Of a stretch of 5,950 nt of DNA, positions 1-5,516 are shown in pieces; position 1 is the first letter of the stretch, and each line of letters begins with the position of its first letter. The position numbers were made by a program, and so were the translations under genes. This DNA comes from Anaerolineae bacterium (GTDB lineage Bacteria > Chloroflexota > Anaerolineae > B4-G1 > DUEL01), in the NCBI GenBank assembly GCA_016926575.1, contig JAFGOJ010000368.1:1-5950 (forward strand), read 5' to 3'. The notes beneath the pieces were generated by a model. It was not told the DNA's origin and did no database searches. It saw only the letters and a program-made list of their open reading frames with translations.

Positions 1-6
1 AAAAAT

Positions 7-36
7 CTTTGCGCCCTTTGCGTCTTCGCGGTGAAA
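7..36. repeat. Degenerate tandem-like intergenic repeat (CTTTGCGYC type)
   Basis: Three near-copies of an 8-9 base unit follow one another: CTTTGCGCC at 7-15, CTTTGCGT at 16-23 and CTTCGCGG at 24-31, then TGAAA. From memory, sequences of this kind (CTTTGCGTCTTTGCGGTGAA-like) recur between genes in many environmental bacterial genomes, including Chloroflexota. It lies just upstream of the first gene and the window edge may cut it. Only one copy is visible here, so its repeat status genome-wide is inferred. No promoter elements are recognisable in these first 60 bases. Confidence 0.45.
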
Positions 37-63
37 TGAGCCTTTTTCAGAGGAGTCAGAGAT

Positions 64-273
64 GTGATGGACGAGAACAGGGTGTACCGCATCGAAGTCG
101 CAGGCCGGTTGGATGAGAGTTGGGCCCGCTGGTTCGAAGGGCTGGCGATGGCCTTCACAGATGACGCCACGATCTTCAGCGGGCCGATGGTCGACCAGGC
201 GGCCCTGCGCGGTGTGTTGAACAAGATGTGGGACCTGAACCTCGTCATCCGCTCGGTGACCCGTGTAGAGTAA
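64..273 (+). CDS. Small uncharacterized protein, 69 aa
   Basis: Function unknown. The start is GTG at 64 or ATG at 67; AGGAG at 51-55 is 8 bases before the GTG and 11 before the ATG, so the GTG is slightly favoured. An out-of-frame ATG at 62 runs straight into TGA. The product is a soluble, acidic, single-domain protein with no signal peptide or membrane segment. Visible pattern: a strand-like RIEVAGRLDESW (residues 10-21), WFEGL, then TIFSGPMVDQAALRGVLNKM (36-55), ending in a second strand LVIRSVTRVE. I recall many short proteins with the same VxGxLDxxWxxWFxGL...GPxxDQAALxGxLxKxxDLxLxLxSVxxxE pattern in Chloroflexota and Actinomycetota, annotated as hypothetical. The layout looks like a small alpha/beta domain. 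The next gene starts 20 bases after the stop, so the two are probably co-transcribed. A regulatory or partner role for the downstream enzyme is a guess. Confidence 0.8.
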   Translation: MMDENRVYRIEVAGRLDESWARWFEGLAMAFTDDATIFSGPMVDQAALRGVLNKMWDLNLVIRSVTRVE

Positions 274-293
274 CGTATCAGAAGGAGAGAAAA

Positions 294-2921
294 ATGGAAC
301 ACGACTACACTCTGCCGCTGATGGATTCGCAAGCAACGTTGGGAACTGTGGGGGGAAAAGGCGCTTCGCTGGCCCGGCTCGCCGGTAGCGGCCTGCCCGT
401 GCCCGACGGGTTCCACGTCACCACGGCAGCTTACCGCCGCTTCGTGGCCCACAACGACCTGCAAGAGCACATCGCAGCTGCGCTGCACGCCGCCGACCCC
501 CAGCGCCCCGTGACGTTGGAACAGGCATCGGCAGCCATCCGCGAAGCATTTGATCGGGCGGACGTTCCCGCCGACGTTGCCGGCGCCGTCGCCCAGGCCT
601 ACGGGCGCATGGCAGGCGAGGCTCCCCACGTCGCCGTGCGCTCCTCCGCCACCGCCGAAGACCTGCCCGACTTCTCCTTCGCCGGCCAGCAAGAGACCTA
701 CCTCAACGTCCAGGGTGCCGGCGAGGTCGTGACAGCAGTCAAACGCTGCTGGTCTTCTCTGTGGACCGCGCGCGCCATCGGCTACCGCATCCGCAACGCC
801 ATCGACCAGGACGTGATCAGCCTGGCGGTCGTCGTGCAGCACCTGGTGCCTGCCGAGGCGGCAGGCATCATGTTCACCGCCAACCCGGTCACCGGCGCGC
901 GCGACCAGGCAACCATCAACGCCGCGTGGGGACTGGGTGAGGCCGTCGTCGGGGGCGCAGTGACGCCGGATACGCTGGTCGTGGAAAAGGAAACCGGCCG
1001 TATCCTCACCCGCGAGACGGCCCATAAAGAGACGATGACCGTGCGCGTGGCCGGCGGGACGCAGGAGCAGCCGGTACCCGCACAGATGCGCGACGCCCCC
1101 GTCTTGGACGACGCCCTCACCGCCGAGCTGACACGCCTGGGCATGCAGATCGAACAGCTCTACGGCCAGCCCATGGACATCGAGTGGGCCCTGGCCGACG
1201 GCATGGTGACGATCCTCCAGGCCCGCCCCATCACCGCGCTGCCGGAGCCGGAGCCTTCGCCCCCCACCGACTGGCCGCTGCCCGACCCCAAAGGCAAATA
1301 TATGCGCTCCAGCATCGTCGACCTGATGCCTGATCCTCTGACGCCGCTCTTCGCCACCTTCGGCATCCAAACCATCAACGCCTCCATCCACCGGCTGATC
1401 GCCTGGATCGGCAAGGCCGAAGCATCCGTGATGGAAGAAATCCTGGCCACGATCAATGGCTACGCTTATCTGATCGGCAGCTACACCCCCCGCGAGTGGG
1501 GATGGATGCTGACGAAGATGCTGCCCGGATTTCGCCGTATCCTCACAGAAGGCATTCCGTTCTGGCGCGACGAGAAACGCCCGGCCTATCTCGCGGCCAC
1601 ACAGCACTGGGAAGCCCGGCCCGTGGACGCGCTCTCTCCCATCGAATTGTGGCACGGCGTCCAAGACATCGCCACAGCCGCTGCCGACCATCTCGGTTCG
1701 CTCATGGTGGGGACGATGGGCGCGTCGGCCGGCAGCGAGGCCCTGTTCACCAACGTCTACGAGAAACTGATCCGCCAGGAGGGCGACCCACCGGCGACGG
1801 CGTTCCTGATGGGCTACAACACCACCCCCATCCAGGCGGAGAAATCGCTGTACGACCTGAGCGCGTGGTGTAGCGAGCAGCCCCAATTGCCCCACTACAT
1901 CTCGAACACACCGACCCGGCAAGTCATCGCGGCGTTGGGCAGCAGCCAACCACCCGCCGGACTGGAGGCCGGGGTCTGGCAGGAATTCCACCGGCGTTTC
2001 CAGACGCACCTCAAGCAGTTCGGCCACATCGTCTACGACTTAGACTTTGGCAAGCCGCTGCCGCTGGACGATCCCACGCCGATGGTCGAGGCGTGCAAGA
2101 TGTACCTGCGCGGCGGGGGGAGCAACCCCCACACGCGCCAGGAGACGGCGGCGCAACGGCGCAAGCAGGCGGTAGAGACGATGCACGCGCGACTGAAGCG
2201 GCTGCGGCTGTGGGCGTTTCGCAAGACGCTCGGTTGGGCGCAACGCCAGGCCGAGGTACGCGAGGATGGCATTTCCGACATCGGCCTGGGCTACCCCCAG
2301 TTGCGGGAAATGCTGCGCGAACTGGGCCGCCGCTTCGTCCGCGCCGGCGCGCTGGAACAGGCCGACGACGTGTTCTGGTTGGTCGGGGACGAACTCGAAC
2401 GCAGCGTGGCGGCCCTCGAACGAGGCGACGGGATCGAGCGCCTGGTCGAGCGCGTGCGAGAGCGCCAGGCCGTATGGCGCGCCGAAAAGCGCGTCACTCC
2501 CCCGCCCATGCTCCCGCCGTCGAAAACGTACATGGGCTTCAACATCGAAGCATTCATGGCCGCCGACGCCGACGACCAGGTCGGCAGCATCATCAAGGGT
2601 GTCGCCGCCAGCCCCGGCCGGGTGACCGCGCCCGCGCGGGTGCTGCACGGCCCAGAGGACTTCGGCCAGATGGAATCGGGCGACGTGCTGGTGGCGGGCA
2701 TCACCACGCCGGCGTGGACGCCGCTCTTCGCCATGGCCGCCGGGGTCGTCACCGACATCGGCGGGCCGCTGAGCCACGGGTCCATCGTCGCCCGCGAGTA
2801 CGGCATCCCGGCTGTATTGGGCACCGGCGTGGCGACCCGGCGCATCCGCAGCGGTCAGGTCGTCACCGTCGACGGCAGCGCGGGGACGGTGACGATGGAT
2901 GGCGGTGCGGCAGAAATGTAG
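294..2921 (+). CDS. PEP-utilizing-type ATP-dependent phosphotransferase, rifampin phosphotransferase-like architecture, 875 aa
   Basis: Start chosen at ATG 294 because AAGGAG at 282-287 precedes it by 6 bases; an in-frame ATG at 228 lies inside the upstream gene with no ribosome site. Residues about 1-314 form the PPDK_N/ATP-grasp domain: GGKGASL with Lys22, VAVRSSATAEDLPDFSFAGQ with Arg116, GIMFTANPVTG, WGLGEAVVGGAVTPD, DIEWA with Glu297 and QARPIT with Gln309/Arg311. A helical middle domain follows, opening with RSSIVDLMPDPLTPLF near 338-353. The C-terminal swivelling domain (about 766-870) carries GGPLSHGSIVAREYGIPAV with the phospho-accepting His828. No TIM-barrel PEP/pyruvate domain follows, unlike PEP synthase or PPDK. 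Length and order match rifampin phosphotransferases (about 865 aa), which use ATP to phosphorylate the drug and release AMP and Pi. However, the usual GEIDL-type segment of that family appears altered (FGHIVYDLDFGKP, from residue 576), so the acceptor is unknown. It could be another cytoplasmic small molecule. Enzyme class is secure; substrate is not. Confidence 0.88.
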   Translation: MEHDYTLPLMDSQATLGTVGGKGASLARLAGSGLPVPDGFHVTTAAYRRFVAHNDLQEHIAAALHAADPQRPVTLEQASAAIREAFDRADVPADVAGAVAQAYGRMAGEAPHVAVRSSATAEDLPDFSFAGQQETYLNVQGAGEVVTAVKRCWSSLWTARAIGYRIRNAIDQDVISLAVVVQHLVPAEAAGIMFTANPVTGARDQATINAAWGLGEAVVGGAVTPDTLVVEKETGRILTRETAHKETMTVRVAGGTQEQPVPAQMRDAPVLDDALTAELTRLGMQIEQLYGQPMDIEWALADGMVTILQARPITALPEPEPSPPTDWPLPDPKGKYMRSSIVDLMPDPLTPLFATFGIQTINASIHRLIAWIGKAEASVMEEILATINGYAYLIGSYTPREWGWMLTKMLPGFRRILTEGIPFWRDEKRPAYLAATQHWEARPVDALSPIELWHGVQDIATAAADHLGSLMVGTMGASAGSEALFTNVYEKLIRQEGDPPATAFLMGYNTTPIQAEKSLYDLSAWCSEQPQLPHYISNTPTRQVIAALGSSQPPAGLEAGVWQEFHRRFQTHLKQFGHIVYDLDFGKPLPLDDPTPMVEACKMYLRGGGSNPHTRQETAAQRRKQAVETMHARLKRLRLWAFRKTLGWAQRQAEVREDGISDIGLGYPQLREMLRELGRRFVRAGALEQADDVFWLVGDELERSVAALERGDGIERLVERVRERQAVWRAEKRVTPPPMLPPSKTYMGFNIEAFMAADADDQVGSIIKGVAASPGRVTAPARVLHGPEDFGQMESGDVLVAGITTPAWTPLFAMAAGVVTDIGGPLSHGSIVAREYGIPAVLGTGVATRRIRSGQVVTVDGSAGTVTMDGGAAEM

Positions 2922-2925
2922 CCCG

Positions 2926-2960
2926 CTCGGCGCGGGTCCACGACCCGCGCTCCCGCCGAG
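2926..2960. other. GC-rich hairpin just after the phosphotransferase stop
   Basis: GCGCGGGTC (2930-2938) and GACCCGCGC (2942-2950) form a 9-bp stem with a CAC loop. CTCGG (2926-2930) can alternatively pair with CCGAG (2956-2960) as an outer stem with a bulge. It begins 4 bases after the TAG at 2919-2921, where a terminator would sit, but no T tract follows. It could slow 3' decay or assist factor-dependent termination. It may equally be one more member of the palindrome cluster in this gap. Confidence 0.5.
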
Positions 2961-2987
2961 TCACGGACCCGGCGGAACAAGAGGCCG

Positions 2988-3024
2988 GTCGGTAGGGGTC
3001 GGTCTGAGACCGACCCCTACCGAC
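2988..3024. repeat. Perfect 37-base palindrome (18-base arms, 1-base centre)
   Basis: GTCGGTAGGGGTCGGTCT (2988-3005) is followed after one G by its exact reverse complement (3007-3024). As RNA it would give about 17 bp with a TGA loop. No T tract follows (GGCACCATT), so it is not a standard intrinsic terminator. The perfection of both arms suggests a mobile or dispersed palindromic repeat, or a strongly selected structure, rather than chance. No other copy of this sequence occurs in the window. Confidence 0.75.
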
Positions 3025-3061
3025 GGCACCATTGACCGAAACCCATTTGCGGAAGGGGTCC

Positions 3062-3102
3062 GGGGAAACCGGAAGGTAAACCGCAGGTTTACCCGTTTCC
3101 CC
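3062..3102. other. Nested two-part hairpin
   Basis: Outer arms GGGGAAAC (3062-3069) and GTTTCCCC (3095-3102) enclose inner arms GGTAAACC (3075-3082) and GGTTTACC (3086-3093) around a GCA loop. A 5-base bulge (CGGAA) on the left and one C on the right separate the two stems. Both stems are perfect. The element abuts the next hairpin, and its CCCC can alternatively pair with GGGG at 3107-3110, so the folds are partly exclusive. Function unknown; it looks like part of a compound palindromic intergenic repeat. Confidence 0.6.
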
Positions 3103-3106
3103 CGGC

Positions 3107-3138
3107 GGGGTGCAGGGGCTCCGCCCCTGCAAAACCCC
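3107..3138. other. GCAGGGGC hairpin with GGGG/CCCC flanks
   Basis: GCAGGGGC (3112-3119) and GCCCCTGC (3123-3130) pair around a TCC loop. T3111 can pair with A3131, and GGGG (3107-3110) with CCCC (3135-3138) after an AAA bulge. The run after the stem on the plus strand is AAAA, not T. It is therefore not a plus-strand intrinsic terminator. From memory, similar GGGGTGCAGGGG...CCCCTGCAAAACCCC elements recur in Chloroflexota intergenic DNA. Confidence 0.55.
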
Positions 3139-3201
3139 TATTCTCGAAGTAGAGGCCATGATCGCTGCGCTCACAACCGAGGTTGCGGGCCTTGTTCCCG
3201 C

Positions 3202-3243
3202 CGGACCACAGTCCGGCGGCGCGTTGGGGCGGACTGTGGTCCG
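3202..3243. other. Inverted repeat with 14-base arms, each arm self-complementary
   Basis: CGGACCACAGTCCG (3202-3215) has its exact reverse complement CGGACTGTGGTCCG at 3230-3243, with a 14-base spacer. The left arm also folds alone: GCCGGAC (3200-3206) pairs with GTCCGGC (3211-3217) around CACA, and the right arm has GGAC/GTCC ends of its own. Two small hairpins or one long one are therefore mutually exclusive. The element ends 46 bases before the exporter start, a place where it would lie in the leader if transcription begins upstream. An attenuator-like role is possible but unproven; no short leader peptide or T tract accompanies it. Confidence 0.55.
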
Positions 3244-3259
3244 CCCTGAACACGGGAGT

Positions 3260-3275
3260 ACTATTTTCGAATAGT
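3260..3275. promoter_or_regulatory. Short dyad before the exporter gene, possible operator or 5' UTR hairpin
   Basis: ACTATT (3260-3265) and AATAGT (3270-3275) flank TTCG. The dyad is AT-rich against a GC-rich background. It ends one base before the AAGGAA ribosome site (3277-3282), which is 7 bases from the ATG. It could be an operator for a TetR/MarR-type regulator of the efflux gene, or an RNA hairpin limiting access to the ribosome site. TACTAT (3259-3264) resembles a -10 box at four of six bases, but I see no good -35 box. No regulator gene is in the window. Confidence 0.35.
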
Positions 3276-3289
3276 CAAGGAACGACACG

Positions 3290-4483
3290 ATGGAGAAACA
3301 ATCACGTAAAAACGTCTACATTCTCTCGTTCGCCCTGGTGGTGGTTATGCTCGGCTTCGGCATGGTCATCCCCATCTTCCCCTTCTACATCGAGGAGATG
3401 GGAGGCGGCGGCAGCGAACTTGGCTTGCTGGTGGCCATTGCGGCGTTGTTGGAATTTCTCTGCGCGCCGGTGTGGGGCAGCATCTCCGACCGCGTGGGAC
3501 GCAAGCCGATCCTGTTGATCGGGATGCTGGGATATGGCATATCGTCGCTGCTGATGGGCCTCTCGACGGGGTACTGGGCGCTGCTGGCCTCGCGGGCACT
3601 TTCAGGGGTGCTTTCGTCCGCCACCTCGGCGGCGGCGATGGCCTACGTCGGCGACAGCACCTCGGAAGACGACCGCGGCGGTGGAATGGGCATCCTGGGC
3701 GCAGCGTCGGGCCTGGGTCTCATCGTCGGGCCGGGGATAGGTGGGCTGCTGGGGACGGAATCCCTCTCCCTGCCATTCTTTCTCGCCGCGGGCTTTTCCC
3801 TGTTGGCCCTGATACTAATCGCGTGGTGCCTGCCGGAGTCGCTACCACGCGAGGCGCGCTCCGCACGGGGCCGGTTCAAGGTCGTGCAACTGCGCGCGAT
3901 GTGGCAGGCGCTGAGCGGTCCCATCGGTTTCTTGCTGGTGCTGTTGTGCGCGGTCAGTTTCGGACTGAGCAACTTCGAGGCGGTCTTCGGGCTGTACACG
4001 GCGGAAAAGCTGGGCTACGGACCGGAACGGGTGGGCGCGATCCTGGTGGTGGTGGGCGTAGTGTCGACCATCGGCAAGGCCACGCTCATCGGCCCGCTGA
4101 CCAAACGCTGGGGCGAAGCCGTCGTGATCAAGGGATCGCTGCTGGCGAGCACGTTCGGGTTCTTGATCTTGCTGCCCGCCAGAACGTACCCGGCCGTCTT
4201 GCTCGCTACCGGCATGTTCATCCTGTCCAAGACGCTGCTGCGCACGTCGATCATTTCGCTGGCCTCGAAGCGGGCAGCGGTGGGGCAAGGGGTGACGATG
4301 GGATTGAGCAACGCGTTCATGAGCCTGGGGCGCATTGCCGGACCGATCTGGGCCGGCGCGGTCTTCGACGTCGACGTCAACTACCCGTATCTCAGCGGCG
4401 CGGCGATCATGCTGATCGGATTCCTGGTCAGTCTGGCCTGGGTCAAACAGGGCAGCCGGGCGCGAGCCGAGGCCTGCCCATAA
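3290..4483 (+). CDS. MFS transporter, DHA1-type drug:H+ antiporter family, 397 aa
   Basis: Inner-membrane exporter predicted to move a small molecule out in exchange for protons. The length is usual for 12-helix MFS carriers such as NorA, Bmr and TetA. TM1 spans about residues 9-33 and ends in GMVIPIFPFYIEEMG, the form common in the Bmr/NorA/TetA group. Motif A is GSISDRVGRK (63-72, with Asp67 and Arg71). Motif B is RALSG (102-106). DHA1 motif C, GAASGLGLIVGPGIGG, spans 137-152 and marks antiporters. The loop YVGDSTSEDDRGGGMG (119-134) is also typical of this group. A weaker motif A repeat, GPLTKRWG, opens the second half, and the C-terminal tail is short and basic. ATG 3290 follows AAGGAA by 7 bases. 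The gene stands alone behind the palindrome-rich gap and converges on the ferredoxin gene 23 bases away. Drug specificity cannot be read from sequence. Confidence 0.9.
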   Translation: MEKQSRKNVYILSFALVVVMLGFGMVIPIFPFYIEEMGGGGSELGLLVAIAALLEFLCAPVWGSISDRVGRKPILLIGMLGYGISSLLMGLSTGYWALLASRALSGVLSSATSAAAMAYVGDSTSEDDRGGGMGILGAASGLGLIVGPGIGGLLGTESLSLPFFLAAGFSLLALILIAWCLPESLPREARSARGRFKVVQLRAMWQALSGPIGFLLVLLCAVSFGLSNFEAVFGLYTAEKLGYGPERVGAILVVVGVVSTIGKATLIGPLTKRWGEAVVIKGSLLASTFGFLILLPARTYPAVLLATGMFILSKTLLRTSIISLASKRAAVGQGVTMGLSNAFMSLGRIAGPIWAGAVFDVDVNYPYLSGAAIMLIGFLVSLAWVKQGSRARAEACP

Positions 4484-4506
4484 CTGTCAGGCGAGCATGC
4501 CGCGCT

Positions 4507-4965
4507 CTATCTACCTCGCTGCCGGCGGCGCATCCTACGCCCGCGCCCTGAGCCGCCCCTCGTGCCGCCCCTGGTGCCGCCAGACGACGCCCCCGAGGGA
4601 ACGCTGCGACTGCTCAACAGCGGTTCGGACGCCAGCCAGCGGGTCACTCCCCGCACCAGCGCCCCCGCGCCGCGGGCCAGCAGCCCCGCCCCCACAGTGA
4701 CGAGCGCCGCCCCCGCCGTCTGAACCAGAGGGCTGGGTGATCGGGAAAGCACAGGCGGGCGCTGTGGCTGCGCCGGCATCAGCTCGCCCTGGAGCACGTA
4801 CTGGAGCGCGCCCGTGGGGCAGGCGGCCACACACGCGCCGCAGCCGGTACACGCAGCGGCGTCGATGTGTGCCACGCCATCCAGCAGCGCGATCGCGCCG
4901 CGTGGGCAGGCCGTGGCACACGCACCACAGCCTGTGCAGTGGGCCGTATCGACCCATACATTCAT
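4507..4965 (-). CDS. 2[4Fe-4S] ferredoxin-type protein with hydrophobic segment and Arg/Gly-rich tail, 152 aa
   Basis: Low-potential electron carrier or cluster-binding protein. Two bacterial ferredoxin motifs fill the first 60 residues: Cys10, 13, 16, 20-Pro and Cys39, 42, 45, 49-Pro, both complete CxxCxxCxxxCP. An ordinary clostridial-type ferredoxin would end about here. Residues 60-80 are a Pro-rich linker, 81-97 (VQTAGAALVTVGAGLLA) are hydrophobic and may touch or span the membrane, and 98-110 carry spaced Arg residues as in an amphipathic helix. Residues from about 121 on are Ser/Gly/Arg repeats ending in RGRRMRRRQRGR. The ATG overlaps the scaffold gene stop as ATGA, and GGGAGG precedes it, so translation is probably coupled. 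As last gene of the minus-strand cluster, it may supply electrons to, or receive clusters from, the scaffold system. The tail could be real or a drifted 3' extension. Confidence 0.88.
   Translation of the reverse strand: MNVWVDTAHCTGCGACATACPRGAIALLDGVAHIDAAACTGCGACVAACPTGALQYVLQGELMPAQPQRPPVLSRSPSPLVQTAGAALVTVGAGLLARGAGALVRGVTRWLASEPLLSSRSVPSGASSGGTRGGTRGGSGRGRRMRRRQRGR
4550..4585. repeat. Imperfect 12-base tandem repeat in the ferredoxin tail
   Basis: On the plus strand GAGCCGCCCCTC, GTGCCGCCCCTG and GTGCCGCCAGAC follow each other. On the coding (minus) strand they encode the GGTRGGTRGG stretch of the ferredoxin tail. About three units are seen, the last diverged after eight bases. This suggests that the low-complexity tail grew by slippage or local duplication. 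Confidence 0.55.
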
Positions 4966-5414
4966 CGGTTATCCCTCCCCCGTAAGTTGAACAGCGCGTT
5001 TTGCAGCGTACTGACCGCCAGTTCAGCACAGTGTTCGTGCTCCTTGGGCAAGCCATCCAACGCCGCAATGATCACCTCGGGCATGATGCAACTGGCTTCC
5101 GCCAGGCTCAATCCCTCCACCATCGAGCTGAGCACATTGCCACAGGCCAGCGTCGGCCCGCAGCCATCGGTGACGAAGGTCGCCTCGCGAATCCCGTCCC
5201 CGTCCAGGCAGAGATACATCTCCATCATATCCCCGCACCATCCCTGCACCTTGCCCCACGTGTCGGGGGCATCCATACGCCCGAAATGTGTGGGATGGTG
5301 CGAGTGCTCGATGACCTTGGCCGAGTACGTGGCACGTTCCTGTGCATCGATCTCTTGTTGAAGTTGAGTGACGAATTGGTCGAAATCAGAGTTTCTTTTC
5401 GATTGGTCTGCCAT
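4962..5414 (-). CDS. NifU/IscU-type iron-sulfur cluster assembly scaffold, 150 aa
   Basis: Cytoplasmic scaffold on which Fe-S clusters are built and passed to apoproteins. All five residues of the IscU active site are present in order: Cys60 and Asp62 (GWCGD), Cys85 (TDGCGPT), and His128-Cys129 (EHC). Spacings of 25 and 44 between the cysteines are close to those in IscU. The LPPVK chaperone motif of IscU is replaced by LPKEH, so HscA/DnaK-type hand-off is not expected. There is no NifU C-terminal domain. Three extra cysteines occur (69, 91, 109). The N-terminal 45 residues are helical and charged, as I recall in the NifU-like proteins found near NifX/NafY-type genes. ATG 5414 is the first start after an in-frame TGA, although its ribosome site is oddly close. 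The downstream ferredoxin overlaps by ATGA. No cysteine desulfurase is in the window. Confidence 0.9.
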   Translation of the reverse strand: MADQSKRNSDFDQFVTQLQQEIDAQERATYSAKVIEHSHHPTHFGRMDAPDTWGKVQGWCGDMMEMYLCLDGDGIREATFVTDGCGPTLACGNVLSSMVEGLSLAEASCIMPEVIIAALDGLPKEHEHCAELAVSTLQNALFNLRGRDNR

Positions 5415-5420
5415 ACCTCT
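5415..5420 (-). promoter_or_regulatory. Ribosome binding site with unusually short spacing (scaffold gene)
   Basis: On the minus strand GAAGAGGT runs directly into the ATG at 5414, leaving about one base after AGAGG instead of the usual 5-9. No other in-frame ATG, GTG or TTG occurs between the upstream TGA (5421-5423) and Met47, inside the conserved domain, so the start is probably right. Initiation may be weak. Confidence 0.4.
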
Positions 5421-5471
5421 TCAAAGCAACGTAGAAAACAGCCGCCCGCGGCAAACCGGGGCGACTTCGAT

Positions 5472-5504
5472 GGTCGAGACGCCCCACGGCGGGGCGTCTC
5501 GACC
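5472..5504. other. Strong 14-bp hairpin between the DUF5320 and scaffold genes
   Basis: GGTCGAGACGCCCC (5472-5485) and GGGGCGTCTCGACC (5491-5504) are perfect complements around a 5-base loop (ACGGC). On the minus strand it starts 12 bases after the DUF5320 stop, and it lies about 57 bases before the scaffold start. No T tract follows in either direction, so simple intrinsic termination is unlikely. It could stabilise the 3' end of the first cistron, give partial termination, or be an inserted palindromic repeat. Otherwise the 102-base gap holds nothing recognisable. Confidence 0.7.
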
Positions 5505-5516
5505 CTATGGCGCACG

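Noticed and set aside
228..293. Upstream in-frame ATG at 228 for the phosphotransferase
   Set aside because: It would overlap the 69-aa gene, has no ribosome site, and adds 22 residues without family similarity. ATG 294 has AAGGAG at proper distance and puts the GGKG lysine at residue 22.
2040..2777. 245-aa open frame on the minus strand
   Set aside because: It is antisense to the conserved phosphotransferase. GC-rich codons deplete stops on the opposite strand; the translation is Arg/Ala/His-rich without a recognisable domain.
294..2921. Classical PEP synthase (ppsA) or pyruvate phosphate dikinase
   Set aside because: The protein ends right after the phosphohistidine domain, and the C-terminal TIM-barrel PEP/pyruvate domain is absent.
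2093..2995. 300-aa plus-strand frame overlapping the phosphotransferase and the palindrome gap
   Set aside because: It is a frame-shifted shadow, very Arg/Gly-rich, with no ribosome site, and it runs into the palindrome block.
2926..3138. Intrinsic terminators for the phosphotransferase gene
   Set aside because: Hairpins are strong but none is followed by a T tract on the plus strand, so I list them as structures rather than terminators.
3290..4483. Specific tetracycline exporter (tetA)
   Set aside because: The motifs fit the whole DHA1 antiporter group and nothing in the sequence singles out tetracycline.
3472..4551. 359-aa plus-strand frame over the exporter
   Set aside because: It is a shadow of the MFS gene, composed mainly of Gly/Arg/Ala, while the real frame shows all MFS motifs.
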